The notes: generated from the sequence alone by a model not told the origin. Numbered from the stretch's first letter, positions 23,232 to 33,939 are shown. The stretch is DNA of 64,000 bases from Polynucleobacter paludilacus (GCF_018687595.1 NZ_CP061298.1:372001-436000), one strand, 5' to 3'. Program-made: numbers and translations.

Positions 23232-26200
23232 ATGGCTTTACCTCGTTTCGTTCATCTTCGTCTCCATTCCGAGTTTTCGATTACGGACGGAATCGTGCGA
23301 ATTGATGATGCGATTGCGGCTGCCGCTAAAGATGAGATGGGCGCCTTAGCCATCACAGACTTGAGTAATTTATTTGGTTTAGTGCGTTTTTATTCTGGGG
23401 CTCGCTCTCAAGGGCTTAAACCGATTGCCGGTGCCGACGTTTGGATTAGCAACCCTCAAGATCCTGATCAACCCCACCGTTTATTGCTCTTGGTGCAAAA
23501 CCAATCGGGCTATCGGAATTTATGTCAGTTACTGAGCCGCGCCTCTTTGGATAATCAATCGCGTGGACGAGCAGAAGTGCATCCTCAGTGGTTTACTGAA
23601 CCCGCCGCCAAAGAGGAAGACCGTAAAGCAAAGAAGACCCTTGCCGATGGTCTGATTGCTTTATCAGGGGCCCGAACTGGCGATGTGGGCACAGCCCTCT
23701 TGGGAGGTCAAGCTGATCAAGCGAGAGAACTGGCAAAGCATTGGAGCAAGATATTTCCTAGTAGTTACTTCATTGAAGTGCAGCGTGGCGGTCATCCACA
23801 AGACGAGCAACATCTGCAACTCGCCTGTCATTTAGCAAGCGAATTAGACCTGCCTGTTGTGGCAACCCATCCAGTGCAATTCATGCAAAGAAGTGATTTC
23901 ACGGCGCATGAGGCTAGGGTATGTATTGCTGAAGGTGAGTTACTCGGCAACCCCCGTCGACAAAAGAAATTCAATGAAGAGCAGTATTTCCTCAGTCAAG
24001 CAGAAATGGAACAGCGCTTTGCGGATTTGCCGGTTGCTTTGGCGAACTCAGTGGAAATTGCGAAGCGTTGCAATCTCTCGCTGACTTTAGGCCAACCACG
24101 TTTACCGAATTTCCCGACACCGCCTGGCATTACGCTTGACGACTATTTACTGCAGCAGTCCGAGATTGGTTTGAAGCGCCATATGGAGCGCAATTTTCCC
24201 GATCCAGAGGAGCGCGCTAAAGAAGAGGGTCGTTATCACGATCGCCTCGTCTTTGAAGTCAAGACGATCTCGCAAATGGGTTTCCCTGGCTACTTCCTGA
24301 TCGTTGCTGACTTTATTAACTGGGCCAAGAATAACGGCGTGCCCGTAGGCCCTGGGCGCGGATCTGGTGCAGGCTCACTCGTGGCTTACTCCTTGGGTAT
24401 TACGGATCTTGATCCTTTGCGTTACAACCTCCTCTTTGAGCGCTTCCTCAATCCTGAGCGCGTCTCGATGCCAGACTTTGATATCGACTTCTGTCAGCAC
24501 GGTCGTGACCGTGTGATTCAGTACGTTAAAGACAAGTACGGCAAAGATGCGGTCAGTCAAATCGCCACCTTCGGTACCATGGCGGCACGCGCAGCGATCC
24601 GCGATGTGGGTCGGGTGCTTGAGCAAGGCTATAACTTCGTTGACGGTATTGCCAAACTGGTTCCGAATAAGCCAGGCCAATACATGACGATTGATATGGC
24701 TAAAAAGGAAGAGAAGCAATTAGCCGAGCGCGAGAAGAATGAGGATGAAGTCCGTCAGCTCTTATCTCTGGCTGAGCAATTAGAAGGCATGACCCGTAAC
24801 GTGGGTATGCATGCTGGTGGTGTACTGATTGCGCCTGGAAAGTTAACGGATTTTTGCCCCCTCTATACCCAGGAGACAAAAGAGCAAGACAGTAGTTCAG
24901 TCATCAGCCAGTTTGATAAAGATGATGTGGAGGCAATTGGTCTAGTGAAGTTTGACTTCTTAGGCTTAACTACGCTGACCATTCTGGCAGCAGCTGAGCG
25001 CTGGATTAAAACCCTCCATGCGGATCGCAAGGACTGGAGTATTGGCGATATGGCGCTCGATGATCCTGCGGCATTTGAGGTGCTCAAAAAAGCGAATACC
25101 GTCGCCGTCTTCCAGCTAGAAAGTCGCGGCATGCAAGGCATGCTCCGTGAAGCCAAGCCTGACCGCTTTGAGGACATCATCGCCTTAGTCGCTTTATATC
25201 GTCCGGGCCCAATGGATCTCATTCCAGACTTTATTGAGCGCAAGCATGGTCGACAAAAAGTAGAGTATCCGGATCCCCGTATCGAACCGGTTCTTAAAGA
25301 AACCTACGGCATCATGGTCTATCAAGAGCAGGTGATGCAGATGGCGCAGACGATTGGAGGCTACTCACTCGGTGGTGCCGATTTATTACGTCGCGCGATG
25401 GGTAAGAAAAAACCGGAAGAGATGGCGCAGCATCGCAAGATCTTTAGTGATGGAGCAAAAGCAGGCGGCATTACTGAAGGTAAAGCCAATGAAATCTATG
25501 ACCTGATGGAGCGTTTTGCAGGTTATGGCTTTAATAAATCACACGCTGCTGCCTATGCTTTGCTGGCCTATCAAACCGCTTGGTTAAAGGCCCATTACCC
25601 CGCAGAATTTATGGCAGCCAACTTATCACTCGCCATGGATGACACCGATAAGGTCAAGATTTTGTATGACGATTGCTTAGCCAATCAAATTCGGGTATTT
25701 TCTCCAGATATTAATACTGGTGTATATGAGTTCACCCCCTTGAGAAGTCCCGATGCTGCACCGGATGCGCCACTCAGTCATATTCGTTATGGTTTAGGGG
25801 CTGTGCGCGGAACGGGTGAAGCAGCAATTGAATCCATTGTTAAAGTACGCGAAGCGGGTGGACTCTTCAAAGATATTTTTGATTTCTGTATGCGAGTCGA
25901 TCGTCGTCAAGTCAATCGTCGCGCAATTGAAGCTTTAATCAGGGCAGGAGCTTTTGACAGCTTATATCGAGATCAGCTCCAAACGGGCGGCAATTTATTT
26001 GATATCCGCTCTACCTTGCTAGCCTCGCTTGCGCGTGCGATTGAAGCGGCAGAGCAAGCAGAAGCCTCAGTCAATCAGGTCAGCTTATTTGAAGTTGCTG
26101 GCGAAGAAGATCGCCATCTGCCAGAGTTGGTACGCGAACCCATCTGGCCTGAAAAGAAGCGCCTATCCGAAGAAAAAACAGCACTCGGACTTTGCTTAAC

Positions 26201-26843
26201 GGGGCATATGTTTGATGCCTATCGTGAAGAAGCGAGCCATTTTATTCGCCAGCCCTTGGCCAAAGTGACTGAAGGTAAAGATCAATTAATTGCCGGCATT
26301 ATTACTTCCGCTCGCATGCTCACTGGTCAGCGTGGTCGCATGATGATTGCGACGATCGATGATGGTAGTGCGGCCATTGAGGTGACGCTCTATAGCGAAG
26401 TCTATGAGCCCAATCGATCGTGGCTCAAAGAGGATGAGCTACTGGTTGCTAAGGTGAATGTCACGCCAGATAAGTTTTCAGGTGGAATGCGGGTTGTTGC
26501 CGAAGCCGTTATGGATATCACGGGTGCCAGAATGCGCTTTGCTCGCAATGTGCATGTCTGCATTGATTCGGCGATTGATGTAAAGATGCTGCGAAGTCAA
26601 ATCGGACCTTATTTAATGGCCAATCGGACCCGTGAACCTAAATTTGGCGCTCCTCCTACGACAAGCGCTAATGATGGAGTGAAGGGTTTAATTCTGACAG
26701 CGGCTGTGACCACGGCAGGTGGTGCTTGTTTAATTCAGTTTCCAGAAGACTTGCGAGTCTATCCAGATGACGCTTGCTTACATAGTTTGCACCAAGTACT
26801 CGCTTCCAAGCAGGCCAATCCCGTACAAGTTCAGTACCACTAA
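23232..26843 (+). CDS. dnaE: DNA polymerase III alpha subunit
   Basis: Catalytic subunit of the replicative polymerase, 1203 residues, slightly longer than E. coli. The PHP domain starts at once (FVHLRLHSEFSITDG). The palm carries GPGRGSGAGS and the catalytic PDFDIDF (near residue 415), with the third carboxylate expected further on. A GYGFNKSHAAAYALL helix-hairpin-helix segment follows near 765, and an OB domain near 1000-1075. It faces gluQ with starts 3 bases apart and converges with the glycosyltransferase operon 6 bases after its stop. Confidence 0.97.
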   Translation: MALPRFVHLRLHSEFSITDGIVRIDDAIAAAAKDEMGALAITDLSNLFGLVRFYSGARSQGLKPIAGADVWISNPQDPDQPHRLLLLVQNQSGYRNLCQLLSRASLDNQSRGRAEVHPQWFTEPAAKEEDRKAKKTLADGLIALSGARTGDVGTALLGGQADQARELAKHWSKIFPSSYFIEVQRGGHPQDEQHLQLACHLASELDLPVVATHPVQFMQRSDFTAHEARVCIAEGELLGNPRRQKKFNEEQYFLSQAEMEQRFADLPVALANSVEIAKRCNLSLTLGQPRLPNFPTPPGITLDDYLLQQSEIGLKRHMERNFPDPEERAKEEGRYHDRLVFEVKTISQMGFPGYFLIVADFINWAKNNGVPVGPGRGSGAGSLVAYSLGITDLDPLRYNLLFERFLNPERVSMPDFDIDFCQHGRDRVIQYVKDKYGKDAVSQIATFGTMAARAAIRDVGRVLEQGYNFVDGIAKLVPNKPGQYMTIDMAKKEEKQLAEREKNEDEVRQLLSLAEQLEGMTRNVGMHAGGVLIAPGKLTDFCPLYTQETKEQDSSSVISQFDKDDVEAIGLVKFDFLGLTTLTILAAAERWIKTLHADRKDWSIGDMALDDPAAFEVLKKANTVAVFQLESRGMQGMLREAKPDRFEDIIALVALYRPGPMDLIPDFIERKHGRQKVEYPDPRIEPVLKETYGIMVYQEQVMQMAQTIGGYSLGGADLLRRAMGKKKPEEMAQHRKIFSDGAKAGGITEGKANEIYDLMERFAGYGFNKSHAAAYALLAYQTAWLKAHYPAEFMAANLSLAMDDTDKVKILYDDCLANQIRVFSPDINTGVYEFTPLRSPDAAPDAPLSHIRYGLGAVRGTGEAAIESIVKVREAGGLFKDIFDFCMRVDRRQVNRRAIEALIRAGAFDSLYRDQLQTGGNLFDIRSTLLASLARAIEAAEQAEASVNQVSLFEVAGEEDRHLPELVREPIWPEKKRLSEEKTALGLCLTGHMFDAYREEASHFIRQPLAKVTEGKDQLIAGIITSARMLTGQRGRMMIATIDDGSAAIEVTLYSEVYEPNRSWLKEDELLVAKVNVTPDKFSGGMRVVAEAVMDITGARMRFARNVHVCIDSAIDVKMLRSQIGPYLMANRTREPKFGAPPTTSANDGVKGLILTAAVTTAGGACLIQFPEDLRVYPDDACLHSLHQVLASKQANPVQVQYH

Positions 26844-26849
26844 ATTCGT

Positions 26850-28007
26850 TTAGGGTTTAATTAAGGCTTGCTCGATTGCAGTAATCACTTGAGCGGGTTC
26901 TAATAAGTCTAAGCATTCACTCAAGCTATTCGGATGATCATCGCAGCCTGCTTTGCGGCAAGGTACGCATTCTCCAGGACCTTGCAAAATCGTTACATAG
27001 TCAGTGGTTTGAGTACGGGCGCGAAGCACATAGGGCTCAGTGCCGACAAAGCCATTCGGCCATGGTCCAAAATTGGTGGGTGGCGTAGGACCGAAGAGGG
27101 TAATGGTCTTGGTATTGCAAGCTGCTGCCAAATGGGTGACCGAAGTATCGACCCCAACATACAGCAGTGCGCCTCTCATTAAGCTCGCTCCTTGCGGGAT
27201 GGAGAGCTTTCCGGCGGTATCAATTACTTTCTGTCGCGTGCCCTCATCCAACAAAGAGAGAATATCTTGATTGAGTTGCAGATCCTGTTTTGCAGGAGAG
27301 GCGCTGAGAACAACTTGCCAACCTCGGGAAGTTATCCAAGTAATTAAAGTCTGCCAATACGATAGCGGCCAGCGTTTGTATGCAGTCAAGGGCCCAGGAT
27401 GAACGACAACATAAGGGGATTGCAGTTGACTGGCAATGACTGGGGTGAGTGCCTCCTCTTTGGGAGGGGTTACCGAAATCGGTTTATTAAATAGATCTTG
27501 AGGATTTTTGTAGAAAGGCTCTAACAAACGGAGTTTTTCTACAATGACATGTTGCTTAAAGTAATCCACATTCACAGTGTGCATGCAAATCGCTTTCTTC
27601 CACGCATTTTGACGCTCAGCCTTGCGGTCTGTATTGTCAATGCCAGTCTGGCCTTGGGGATGCCCGCCCAGAACGCCGACTCTTCTGAACGCAGCCAATA
27701 ATCCATACAGATAGGCGCGATCACTAGGCTGCGTGACGATGGCCAAATCGTATCTCTGAAAAAAACGATTGAAGAGAGATAGATATTCAGGAAGGCGAGG
27801 GCGATCTGAGGTTTCAATCATTTCAGCAATATCAGGATTGCCTTTGAGCATGTCGAGCTTGCCCCGATAGCCCAGAAAATGGAATTCTGCATCTGGCCAC
27901 AACTCACGGGCTTTGGAGATGAGAGGTGTAGTCACTAGTACATCACCAATTTGCCGCGTGGCGATGAACAAAACCTTCTTGGGTTTAAAGGACGAAAAGT
28001 GAGTCAT
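26850..28007 (-). CDS. Glycosyltransferase family 9 (heptosyltransferase-like)
   Basis: A 385-residue GT-B enzyme of family 9, which adds heptose to the LPS inner core at the cytoplasmic face of the inner membrane. The N-terminal KKVLFIATRQIGDVLVTTPLI contains the acceptor-side Asp, and the C-terminal domain has the YVGVDTSVTHLAAACNTKTITLFGPTPP donor motif. A cysteine cluster near residue 345 (GECVPCRKAGC) is unusual and might bind metal, though similar clusters occur in WaaF-like proteins. It overlaps the next gene upstream by four bases, forming a three-gene operon. Confidence 0.88.
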   Translation of the reverse strand: MTHFSSFKPKKVLFIATRQIGDVLVTTPLISKARELWPDAEFHFLGYRGKLDMLKGNPDIAEMIETSDRPRLPEYLSLFNRFFQRYDLAIVTQPSDRAYLYGLLAAFRRVGVLGGHPQGQTGIDNTDRKAERQNAWKKAICMHTVNVDYFKQHVIVEKLRLLEPFYKNPQDLFNKPISVTPPKEEALTPVIASQLQSPYVVVHPGPLTAYKRWPLSYWQTLITWITSRGWQVVLSASPAKQDLQLNQDILSLLDEGTRQKVIDTAGKLSIPQGASLMRGALLYVGVDTSVTHLAAACNTKTITLFGPTPPTNFGPWPNGFVGTEPYVLRARTQTTDYVTILQGPGECVPCRKAGCDDHPNSLSECLDLLEPAQVITAIEQALIKP

Positions 28008-28795
28008 GGTGCTTCTGATTGAGCCTTTGCGAGAATCTTTTCACGGACGCGGCGAGCGTTCTCAGCAGCATTAGATTGATCATGAATGTGGTGAAAGAGA
28101 TGAAATACCTCAGTCGCCCATGCGCCGGATTTACGAATGATGCCGTTTTGTTGTAGACGGAATATAAAGTCAGCGTCTTCATGGCCCCAGCCTGTCATGC
28201 TTTCATCAAAACCATGTATTGCTAGCGCATCCGTCTTCCAGCATGCCATATTGCAACCCTTGATGCGACGCCAAACAAATTTTTTGTAATGACGCCAGCT
28301 ACCATCACCGAGTTTGATCTTGATGGGTAGGTATTTATTGATCCCCCCGCTCAGGCGATAACTCAGGAGGCTGGCGAAGAAGCGACTTGCATCCCAGTGG
28401 GGCCAAAACAAAAGTGATTTAGTGAGAGCCTCATTGAGAATGACGCGACTGCCCGTCACCAGATGTCCTAGCTGTGCAAGCTTACGGTGTTTGGCAACAA
28501 AGTCGGCTTGCACGATGCAGTCACCGTCTAAAAAAACCAGATAGTCTCCTTTAGCAGCTGCAATCGCTTGATTAAGGATGCGCGTCTTACGAAAGCCTAT
28601 ATCTTCTTGCCAGAGATGGGTAATCGGTACTGAAAAAGCAGCGCTTATGGAATCAATCAGCGCCTTAGTCTCCTGCTTTGAGCCATCATCGGCAATGATG
28701 ACCTCAAAATCCTGGTCTGTTTGTTGATTCAAGGATTCTAGGCAGAGCTTCAAGGCTTGCGGCCAGTTATAGGTCGCCAGCAATACCGAGATCAT
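28004..28795 (-). CDS. Glycosyltransferase family 2 (with C-terminal galactosyltransferase-like region)
   Basis: A 263-residue GT-A enzyme. The N-terminal domain has VLLATYNWPQALKLCLESL and the VIIADDGS nucleotide-sugar site, with FLDGDC as the DxD-type metal motif near residue 95. The C-terminal region has GCNMACWKTDALAIHGFDE and GWGHEDADF, the ED-containing catalytic pattern of the beta-1,4-galactosyltransferase-like C-terminal module. It overlaps both neighbours by four bases, so translation is coupled. A role in LPS core or glycan extension is inferred from context. Confidence 0.88.
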   Translation of the reverse strand: MISVLLATYNWPQALKLCLESLNQQTDQDFEVIIADDGSKQETKALIDSISAAFSVPITHLWQEDIGFRKTRILNQAIAAAKGDYLVFLDGDCIVQADFVAKHRKLAQLGHLVTGSRVILNEALTKSLLFWPHWDASRFFASLLSYRLSGGINKYLPIKIKLGDGSWRHYKKFVWRRIKGCNMACWKTDALAIHGFDESMTGWGHEDADFIFRLQQNGIIRKSGAWATEVFHLFHHIHDQSNAAENARRVREKILAKAQSEAP

Positions 28796-29577
28796 TCTTT
28801 AACATCCTGATGATCAGACTGCTGACGCTGGCTGTTGAGCTGCCACAGCTTGATATAACGATAGTAGGTGCCTTGCCCATTGGAAATCGCCAAAGCCAAT
28901 CCTTGTGAGCCATCTAAGAAGCCTGCTCGCAGAATATAGGTGCGCAAGAAGGACCAAGCGCCATGCAAAACCGCTTTCACAGGGCTGCTAGTTTTGCCTG
29001 CAGCAAATGCTTGTTCCGCAGAGGCAGTGGAGTAGCGATCAATCTTTTGCAGAACTTGGGAGTAGTTCATAAAGCTATAGTGCAGCATCGGATTTTTCAG
29101 GCGGGCTACTTGACCATTTGGGATCAGGCGCTCATGCACCAAATCATCTGAGAAACGGGCGCTACCTCGCTTGAATAAGCGATCAACATAATCAGGACTC
29201 CAGCCAGAGTGGCGAATAAATCTCCCGCAGTACCAAGACAGCCTGGGAATGGCAAAACAGTTGACTTGGGCTGAGTGATTGATGGCGGTCACGATCTCGG
29301 ATCTGAGGGCCGGAGTCAGTCTTTCGTCAGCATCGAGGGATAGCACCCATTCTCCGGTAGCGAGGTCTAAAGCGCGATTCTTTTGGGGGCCAAAACCAGG
29401 CCAATCTGAGGGCTCGGCAATGATGGCACCATAGTTTCGGGCGATTTCTAGGGTGCGGTCATGGCTGGCTGTATCGACTACGACGATCTCACGGGCAATG
29501 CCTTCTAGGGAGGCTAAACAATCCCCAAGATTGGCCTCTTCATTGCGGGTTATGACTATGACAGATAAGGTGGGCAT
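28792..29577 (-). CDS. Glycosyltransferase family 2 (WaaE/KdtX-like)
   Basis: A 261-residue GT-A enzyme resembling the LPS core beta-1,4-glucosyltransferase WaaE. The pattern is [35 protein letters not shown], then [15 protein letters not shown] and [11 protein letters not shown] (DxD motif near residue 90). A C-terminal hydrophobic stretch may touch the membrane. It is the first gene of the three-gene operon; its start lies 10 bases from msbA on the other strand. Confidence 0.87.
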   Translation of the reverse strand: MPTLSVIVITRNEEANLGDCLASLEGIAREIVVVDTASHDRTLEIARNYGAIIAEPSDWPGFGPQKNRALDLATGEWVLSLDADERLTPALRSEIVTAINHSAQVNCFAIPRLSWYCGRFIRHSGWSPDYVDRLFKRGSARFSDDLVHERLIPNGQVARLKNPMLHYSFMNYSQVLQKIDRYSTASAEQAFAAGKTSSPVKAVLHGAWSFLRTYILRAGFLDGSQGLALAISNGQGTYYRYIKLWQLNSQRQQSDHQDVKE

Positions 29578-29587
29578 AATTCATTAT

Positions 29588-31351
29588 ATGAATGCTCAAG
29601 ACCGTACCGCCCTAAACCGCTTAATTCAGTATCTCAGACCACATATTGGCTTGATAGTGGGCTCTTTGGTAGCTATGGCTGTGGTTGCTGGGGCCGAGAC
29701 TTCCATCCCTGCTTTGATGAAGCCGTTGCTCGATCGGGGATTTACAGGACAGCTCAACTCCAAGCTTTGGCAGGTGCCGGTCTTCTTAGTTGGCCTAGCC
29801 TTGGTGAGAAGTTTGGCGCAGTTTCTTTCTAACTATTTACTGACTCGTGTCATTAACTCGGTCTTACTGAAATTGCGTGAGCAAATGTTCGAGACCTTAT
29901 TGCATGCGCGCACGGTTTTCTTCCAAAAGAACTCTGCTTCCAATTTAATTAACGCGGTGGTCTTCGAAGTCAATAACGTTCTCTCAGTCATGGGTGGCAT
30001 GTTGATTAGCTTGGTGAGAGACTCTTTGACCGTCATTGGCCTGATGGGTTATTTGATTTATCTTAATTGGCGTTTGACATTAGTGGTGTTGATTATTTTC
30101 CCAATCATTGCTTTGATCATGAGCAAGATTAACCGCCGCTTGCGTTCACTCAATCGTGAGCAGCAAGGTCTAACCAGCGATTTGGCTTATATCGTTGAAG
30201 AGTCAGCAGCAGGTTATAAAATCGTCAAGGTGCATGGTGCGCATGAGTATGAGATGCGCCGCTTTAAAGAGAAGGCTGAACGCTTACGCCAATTTGCGCT
30301 GAAATCTGCCGTAGCGGGCGGCCTGAATCAACCGATTACGCAACTGATCGCCTCTATGGCGCTCTCGGTCGTATTGGTGATTGCTTTGATGCAATCCGCT
30401 ACCGAAGGTACCACTGTGGGTGGATTTGCAGCATTCATTACGGCCATGATGTTGGTGATATCCCCCTTGAAGCATTTGGCTGATATCAATCAGCCTTTAC
30501 AGCGGGGCTTGACCGCTGCAGAAATGATTTTTGGCATGATGGATGAGCCCATCGAAGAAGATGAATCCCGCAAAGCCAACATGCAGTCACTGGATAAAGC
30601 CAAAGGCGCGATTCGGTTTGAGGATGTCGGCTTCTCTTATGAGCAAGAAGTCGGGCGCCAAGATGCTTTGCGTCATGTCAATTTATCGATTCAGCCAGGA
30701 GAGATTGTGGCTTTCGTAGGCCCATCTGGCGGCGGTAAGTCAACCTTAGTCAGCTTGCTGCCTCGATTCTATAAGCCCACTAGCGGTGAAATTTTCTTAG
30801 ACAATATTCCTCTGGAAAATATTGCTTTAGCTGATCTTCGTAAGCAGCTCGCCTTTGTGAGTCAGGATGTGATTTTGTTTAATGATTCGGTTGCCGCAAA
30901 CGTTGCCTATGGCGCATCTAGCAGCGAAGGAGTGGACCGAGGTCGAGTCATTGAAGCGCTTGAGGCGGCTAACCTGGGCGCCCTTATGAAAGAGTTGCCA
31001 GAAGGCATCGACACCATGATTGGCGATAACGGCAATCGACTCTCAGGCGGTCAGCGTCAACGTCTTGCGATTGCCAGGGCGATCTACAAAAATGCCCCAA
31101 TTTTAATTTTGGATGAGGCGACATCGGCATTAGATTCTGAATCTGAGCGCCAAGTTCAAGATGCATTAGAGCGATTGATGGCTGGCAGAACCACGCTAGT
31201 GATTGCTCATCGTCTCTCAACGATTGAACACGCCGATCGCATTGTGGTGCTAGATCAAGGCCAAGTGGTCGAAAATGGTTCGCATGAAGAATTGATTCAG
31301 CAAGATGGTTTATATGCCAATTTGCATCGCATTCAGTTCTCAAATGCTTGA
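29588..31351 (+). CDS. msbA: Lipid A export ABC transporter MsbA
   Basis: Half-transporter that flips lipid A-core across the inner membrane as a homodimer. From the ATG at 29588 it has 587 residues. Six membrane helices occupy about 20-300, followed by the ATPase domain: Walker [10 protein letters not shown], the Q-loop FVSQD, signature LSGGQ, Walker [11 protein letters not shown] and the switch His in VIAHR. An in-frame extension to 29453 lies within the opposite gene and is not protein-like. Divergence from the LPS glycosyltransferase operon supports the lipid A role over a general multidrug role. Confidence 0.93.
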   Translation: MNAQDRTALNRLIQYLRPHIGLIVGSLVAMAVVAGAETSIPALMKPLLDRGFTGQLNSKLWQVPVFLVGLALVRSLAQFLSNYLLTRVINSVLLKLREQMFETLLHARTVFFQKNSASNLINAVVFEVNNVLSVMGGMLISLVRDSLTVIGLMGYLIYLNWRLTLVVLIIFPIIALIMSKINRRLRSLNREQQGLTSDLAYIVEESAAGYKIVKVHGAHEYEMRRFKEKAERLRQFALKSAVAGGLNQPITQLIASMALSVVLVIALMQSATEGTTVGGFAAFITAMMLVISPLKHLADINQPLQRGLTAAEMIFGMMDEPIEEDESRKANMQSLDKAKGAIRFEDVGFSYEQEVGRQDALRHVNLSIQPGEIVAFVGPSGGGKSTLVSLLPRFYKPTSGEIFLDNIPLENIALADLRKQLAFVSQDVILFNDSVAANVAYGASSSEGVDRGRVIEALEAANLGALMKELPEGIDTMIGDNGNRLSGGQRQRLAIARAIYKNAPILILDEATSALDSESERQVQDALERLMAGRTTLVIAHRLSTIEHADRIVVLDQGQVVENGSHEELIQQDGLYANLHRIQFSNA

Positions 31352-31364
31352 AAACCATTCTCAG

Positions 31365-32828
31365 TTAACTGAGAACAATATCGTATTGCTCTTGCCGAAA
31401 GCTCGCTTCGGCTTGCAGTTTGATGGGCTTAGCGACGAAGTCTCCCAGCCTAGCTAGAAACTGGCTTTCTTCCTCAAGAAAGAGGTCGATCACATCAGGG
31501 GCAGCCACAATGCGGAACTCTTTGGGATTAAATTGCCGATGCTCGCGCACAATCTCTCTCAGAATCTCATAGCAAATCGTTTGAGGTGTCTTTACCTCAC
31601 CTTTGCCAGCACAACTGGGGCAGGGCTCGCAAGTGATATGAGCCAGAGATTCACGGGTCCGCTTACGGGTCATCTCCACGAGTCCGAGACTAGAAAAATC
31701 ATTGACTGAAGTTCGAGCATGATCGCGCTCTAAATTGCGTTTGAGTTCGTGCAAAACAGATTCTTGATGATCTTTGTTCAGCATGTCAATGAAGTCAATG
31801 ATGATGATACCGCCAAGGTTACGGAGGCGTAATTGACGCGCAATCGATTGCGCTGCTTCAAGATTGGTTTTAAAAACGGTGTCATCGAGATTGCGAGCTC
31901 CAACATAGCTACCCGTATTGACATCGATGGTGGTCATGGATTCTGTTTGGTCAATCATCAGATAGCCACCGGATTTGAGGTCTACTCTTCGACCTAGTGC
32001 TTTATTGATCTCAGCTTCGACATCAAATAGATCAAAGAGGGCGCGCTCGCCACGATGCAGAGTCAGCTTGCCCAAGACATTTGGCATATAGTTGCTTGCA
32101 AACGTATTGAGCTTCTCAAAATTTTCTGCTGAATCTACCCGAATCTGAGTAGTCTCCTCGCCAGCCAGATCCCTGAGAACGCGCTCAGCAAGACTGAGAT
32201 CTTGATAAAGCAAGGAGGGTGCCGATTTGGTTTTAGCGGCTTCGAGAATATTCTCCCAGGTGGTACGCAGATAATGCATATCGTGCTGTAGCTCGCTATC
32301 GCTAGCCTCTTGTGCACTCGTGCGCACAATAATTCCACCCTTTTCATCGGTAGGCATGAGGCCGGCAAGACGATTTTTGATGGCCTCACGCTCCTCAGGC
32401 TCTTCAATGCGCTGGGAGATGCCGATGTATTTCTCGGTACTGGGGTCATTGCTATTCGGGGGTAAGTAAACCAGATTGCGACCTGCAATACTCAATTGAG
32501 TAGTGAGTCTTGCCCCTTTAGTGCCCAGTGGGTCTTTCAGGACCTGAACCAAAAGGGTTTGGCCTTCAAAGAGGAGTTTTTCTATCTGGGTTTGAGAATG
32601 GTTTTGCAGAATATCAGCGACATGCATAAATGCGGTGCGCTCCAAACCAATTTCAATGAAAGCCGATTGCATGCCAGGTAGAACGCGGGCTACTTTTGCG
32701 AGATAAATATTCCCAACGATACCCCGTTGACGGGTGCGCTCAATTTGTAGTTCTTGTACTGCTCCCTGCTGAATGAGGGCAACCCGCGTTTCTTGCGGAG
32801 TAATGTTGATCAGAATTTCTTCATTCAT
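31365..32828 (-). CDS. rng: Ribonuclease G
   Basis: Endoribonuclease of the RNase E/G family, 487 residues, for 16S rRNA 5' maturation and mRNA decay. An S1-like RNA-binding domain occupies about 35-120 (GNIYLAKVARVLPGMQSAFIEIGL). Catalytic metal-binding aspartates are in TIDVNTG (near 300) and IIIDFIDM (near 345). The zinc-link cysteines are in CEPCPSC (near 405). No long C-terminal scaffold is present, so this is RNase G and not RNase E. Its start overlaps the end of the maf gene by eight bases. Confidence 0.95.
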   Translation of the reverse strand: MNEEILINITPQETRVALIQQGAVQELQIERTRQRGIVGNIYLAKVARVLPGMQSAFIEIGLERTAFMHVADILQNHSQTQIEKLLFEGQTLLVQVLKDPLGTKGARLTTQLSIAGRNLVYLPPNSNDPSTEKYIGISQRIEEPEEREAIKNRLAGLMPTDEKGGIIVRTSAQEASDSELQHDMHYLRTTWENILEAAKTKSAPSLLYQDLSLAERVLRDLAGEETTQIRVDSAENFEKLNTFASNYMPNVLGKLTLHRGERALFDLFDVEAEINKALGRRVDLKSGGYLMIDQTESMTTIDVNTGSYVGARNLDDTVFKTNLEAAQSIARQLRLRNLGGIIIIDFIDMLNKDHQESVLHELKRNLERDHARTSVNDFSSLGLVEMTRKRTRESLAHITCEPCPSCAGKGEVKTPQTICYEILREIVREHRQFNPKEFRIVAAPDVIDLFLEEESQFLARLGDFVAKPIKLQAEASFRQEQYDIVLS

Positions 32829-33462
32829 GGGTAGTGCTCAATGGGCATACAACTTGGGCAAGATTCAGTAATTGGGATGTCTCTGCGAGAGGTAGGCCCA
32901 TGATACCGCTATAGCTTCCAGTAATGGATTCAATGAATGCGCTACCGAGTCCCTGAATCCCATATGCACCGGCTTTACCAAAGACTTCACCAGAGGTAAT
33001 GTACTTGCTAATTTGATCTTCAGATAATGATGCAAAAGTCACTTCGGAGATTTGAACCAGTGAGACGGGTTCGCTAGTCGGGCTGATTCTCAGGGCAATC
33101 GCAGTAAGGACTTGATGGGTTTTGCCGCTGAGCAGTTTGAGGATACGCTCTGCATCCACTGCATCAAAGGGTTTACCCAGAATCTCTCCACCAATATGGC
33201 CTGGGAGACTCACTGTAGTGTCGGCACATAAGATGGGTGCCCAAGGTAGGGCTCTTTCGATGTGGCGCTCTAGGGCAGCAGCACTTTTGGCTAAAGTGAC
33301 GCGCTCAACATAGTCGCGGGCTTTTTCATGAGGGCGACTGGCTTCAATGCTTTCACTATCTTCACCTGGCTCGGGCGCGAGCATTTCAAACTTGACACCA
33401 ATTTGCTTGAGTAGCTCTTGGCGACGAGGGCTTTGAGAGGCGAGGTAGATATAAGGAAACAT
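32821..33462 (-). CDS. maf: Maf family nucleotide pyrophosphatase
   Basis: House-cleaning nucleoside triphosphate pyrophosphatase of 213 residues. The signature ASQSPRRQELLKQIG is at residues 8-22; ADTTVSL supplies catalytic acids near 80, and GKPFDAVDAERIL and KAGAYGIQG follow. Maf proteins remove dTTP/UTP or modified pyrimidine nucleotides and have been linked to septum formation. The gene lies between rlmH and rng, a common betaproteobacterial order, and overlaps rng by eight bases. Confidence 0.93.
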   Translation of the reverse strand: MFPYIYLASQSPRRQELLKQIGVKFEMLAPEPGEDSESIEASRPHEKARDYVERVTLAKSAAALERHIERALPWAPILCADTTVSLPGHIGGEILGKPFDAVDAERILKLLSGKTHQVLTAIALRISPTSEPVSLVQISEVTFASLSEDQISKYITSGEVFGKAGAYGIQGLGSAFIESITGSYSGIMGLPLAETSQLLNLAQVVCPLSTTHE

Positions 33463-33495
33463 AGCAGACCGGGTTAAGAGTGCAAAGTAAAGAGC

Positions 33496-33939
33496 TTACT
33501 CTCGATGATACGGGTGTCCTTGTAAGATGGTCCAGGCGCGGTATAGCTGTTCAATCAAGATCAGTCTGGCCATGGCATGTGGCAGTGTCAGGCTGGATAG
33601 TCGCCACATTGCGTGCGCGCTTTCTTTGAGGCTAGGGTCCAGACCGTCAGCGCCACCAATCAAAAAAGTCATGTCTAAACCATCTTGGCGCCAACTTGCC
33701 AACTGCTTGGATAACTGTTGGGTAGTTTGATCTTTGCCGCGCTCATCTAAGGCAATGATTTTCGAACCCTTTGGTATCGCCCCCAAGATCTTGATAGCCT
33801 CTTTAGCAGGACTGAGATCAGGTTTAATCTCTTTGACATCAATCGCGCAATCAGCCGGCATCCGTTTGATGTAATCATGGCTCGCCGTGCTGACCCAGTC
33901 CGGCATTTTGTGGCCTACTGAAACAATCGTCAGTCGCAT
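33496..33939 (-). CDS. rlmH: 23S rRNA pseudouridine1915 N3-methyltransferase RlmH
   Basis: SPOUT-class methyltransferase of 147 residues that acts on m3Psi1915 in the assembled 70S ribosome. The knot motif LIGGADGLDP (near residue 103) and the C-terminal LTLPHAMARLILIEQLYRAW and HPYHRE are diagnostic. It follows rsfS by 23 bases, the usual rsfS-rlmH pair. Confidence 0.96.
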   Translation of the reverse strand: MRLTIVSVGHKMPDWVSTASHDYIKRMPADCAIDVKEIKPDLSPAKEAIKILGAIPKGSKIIALDERGKDQTTQQLSKQLASWRQDGLDMTFLIGGADGLDPSLKESAHAMWRLSSLTLPHAMARLILIEQLYRAWTILQGHPYHRE

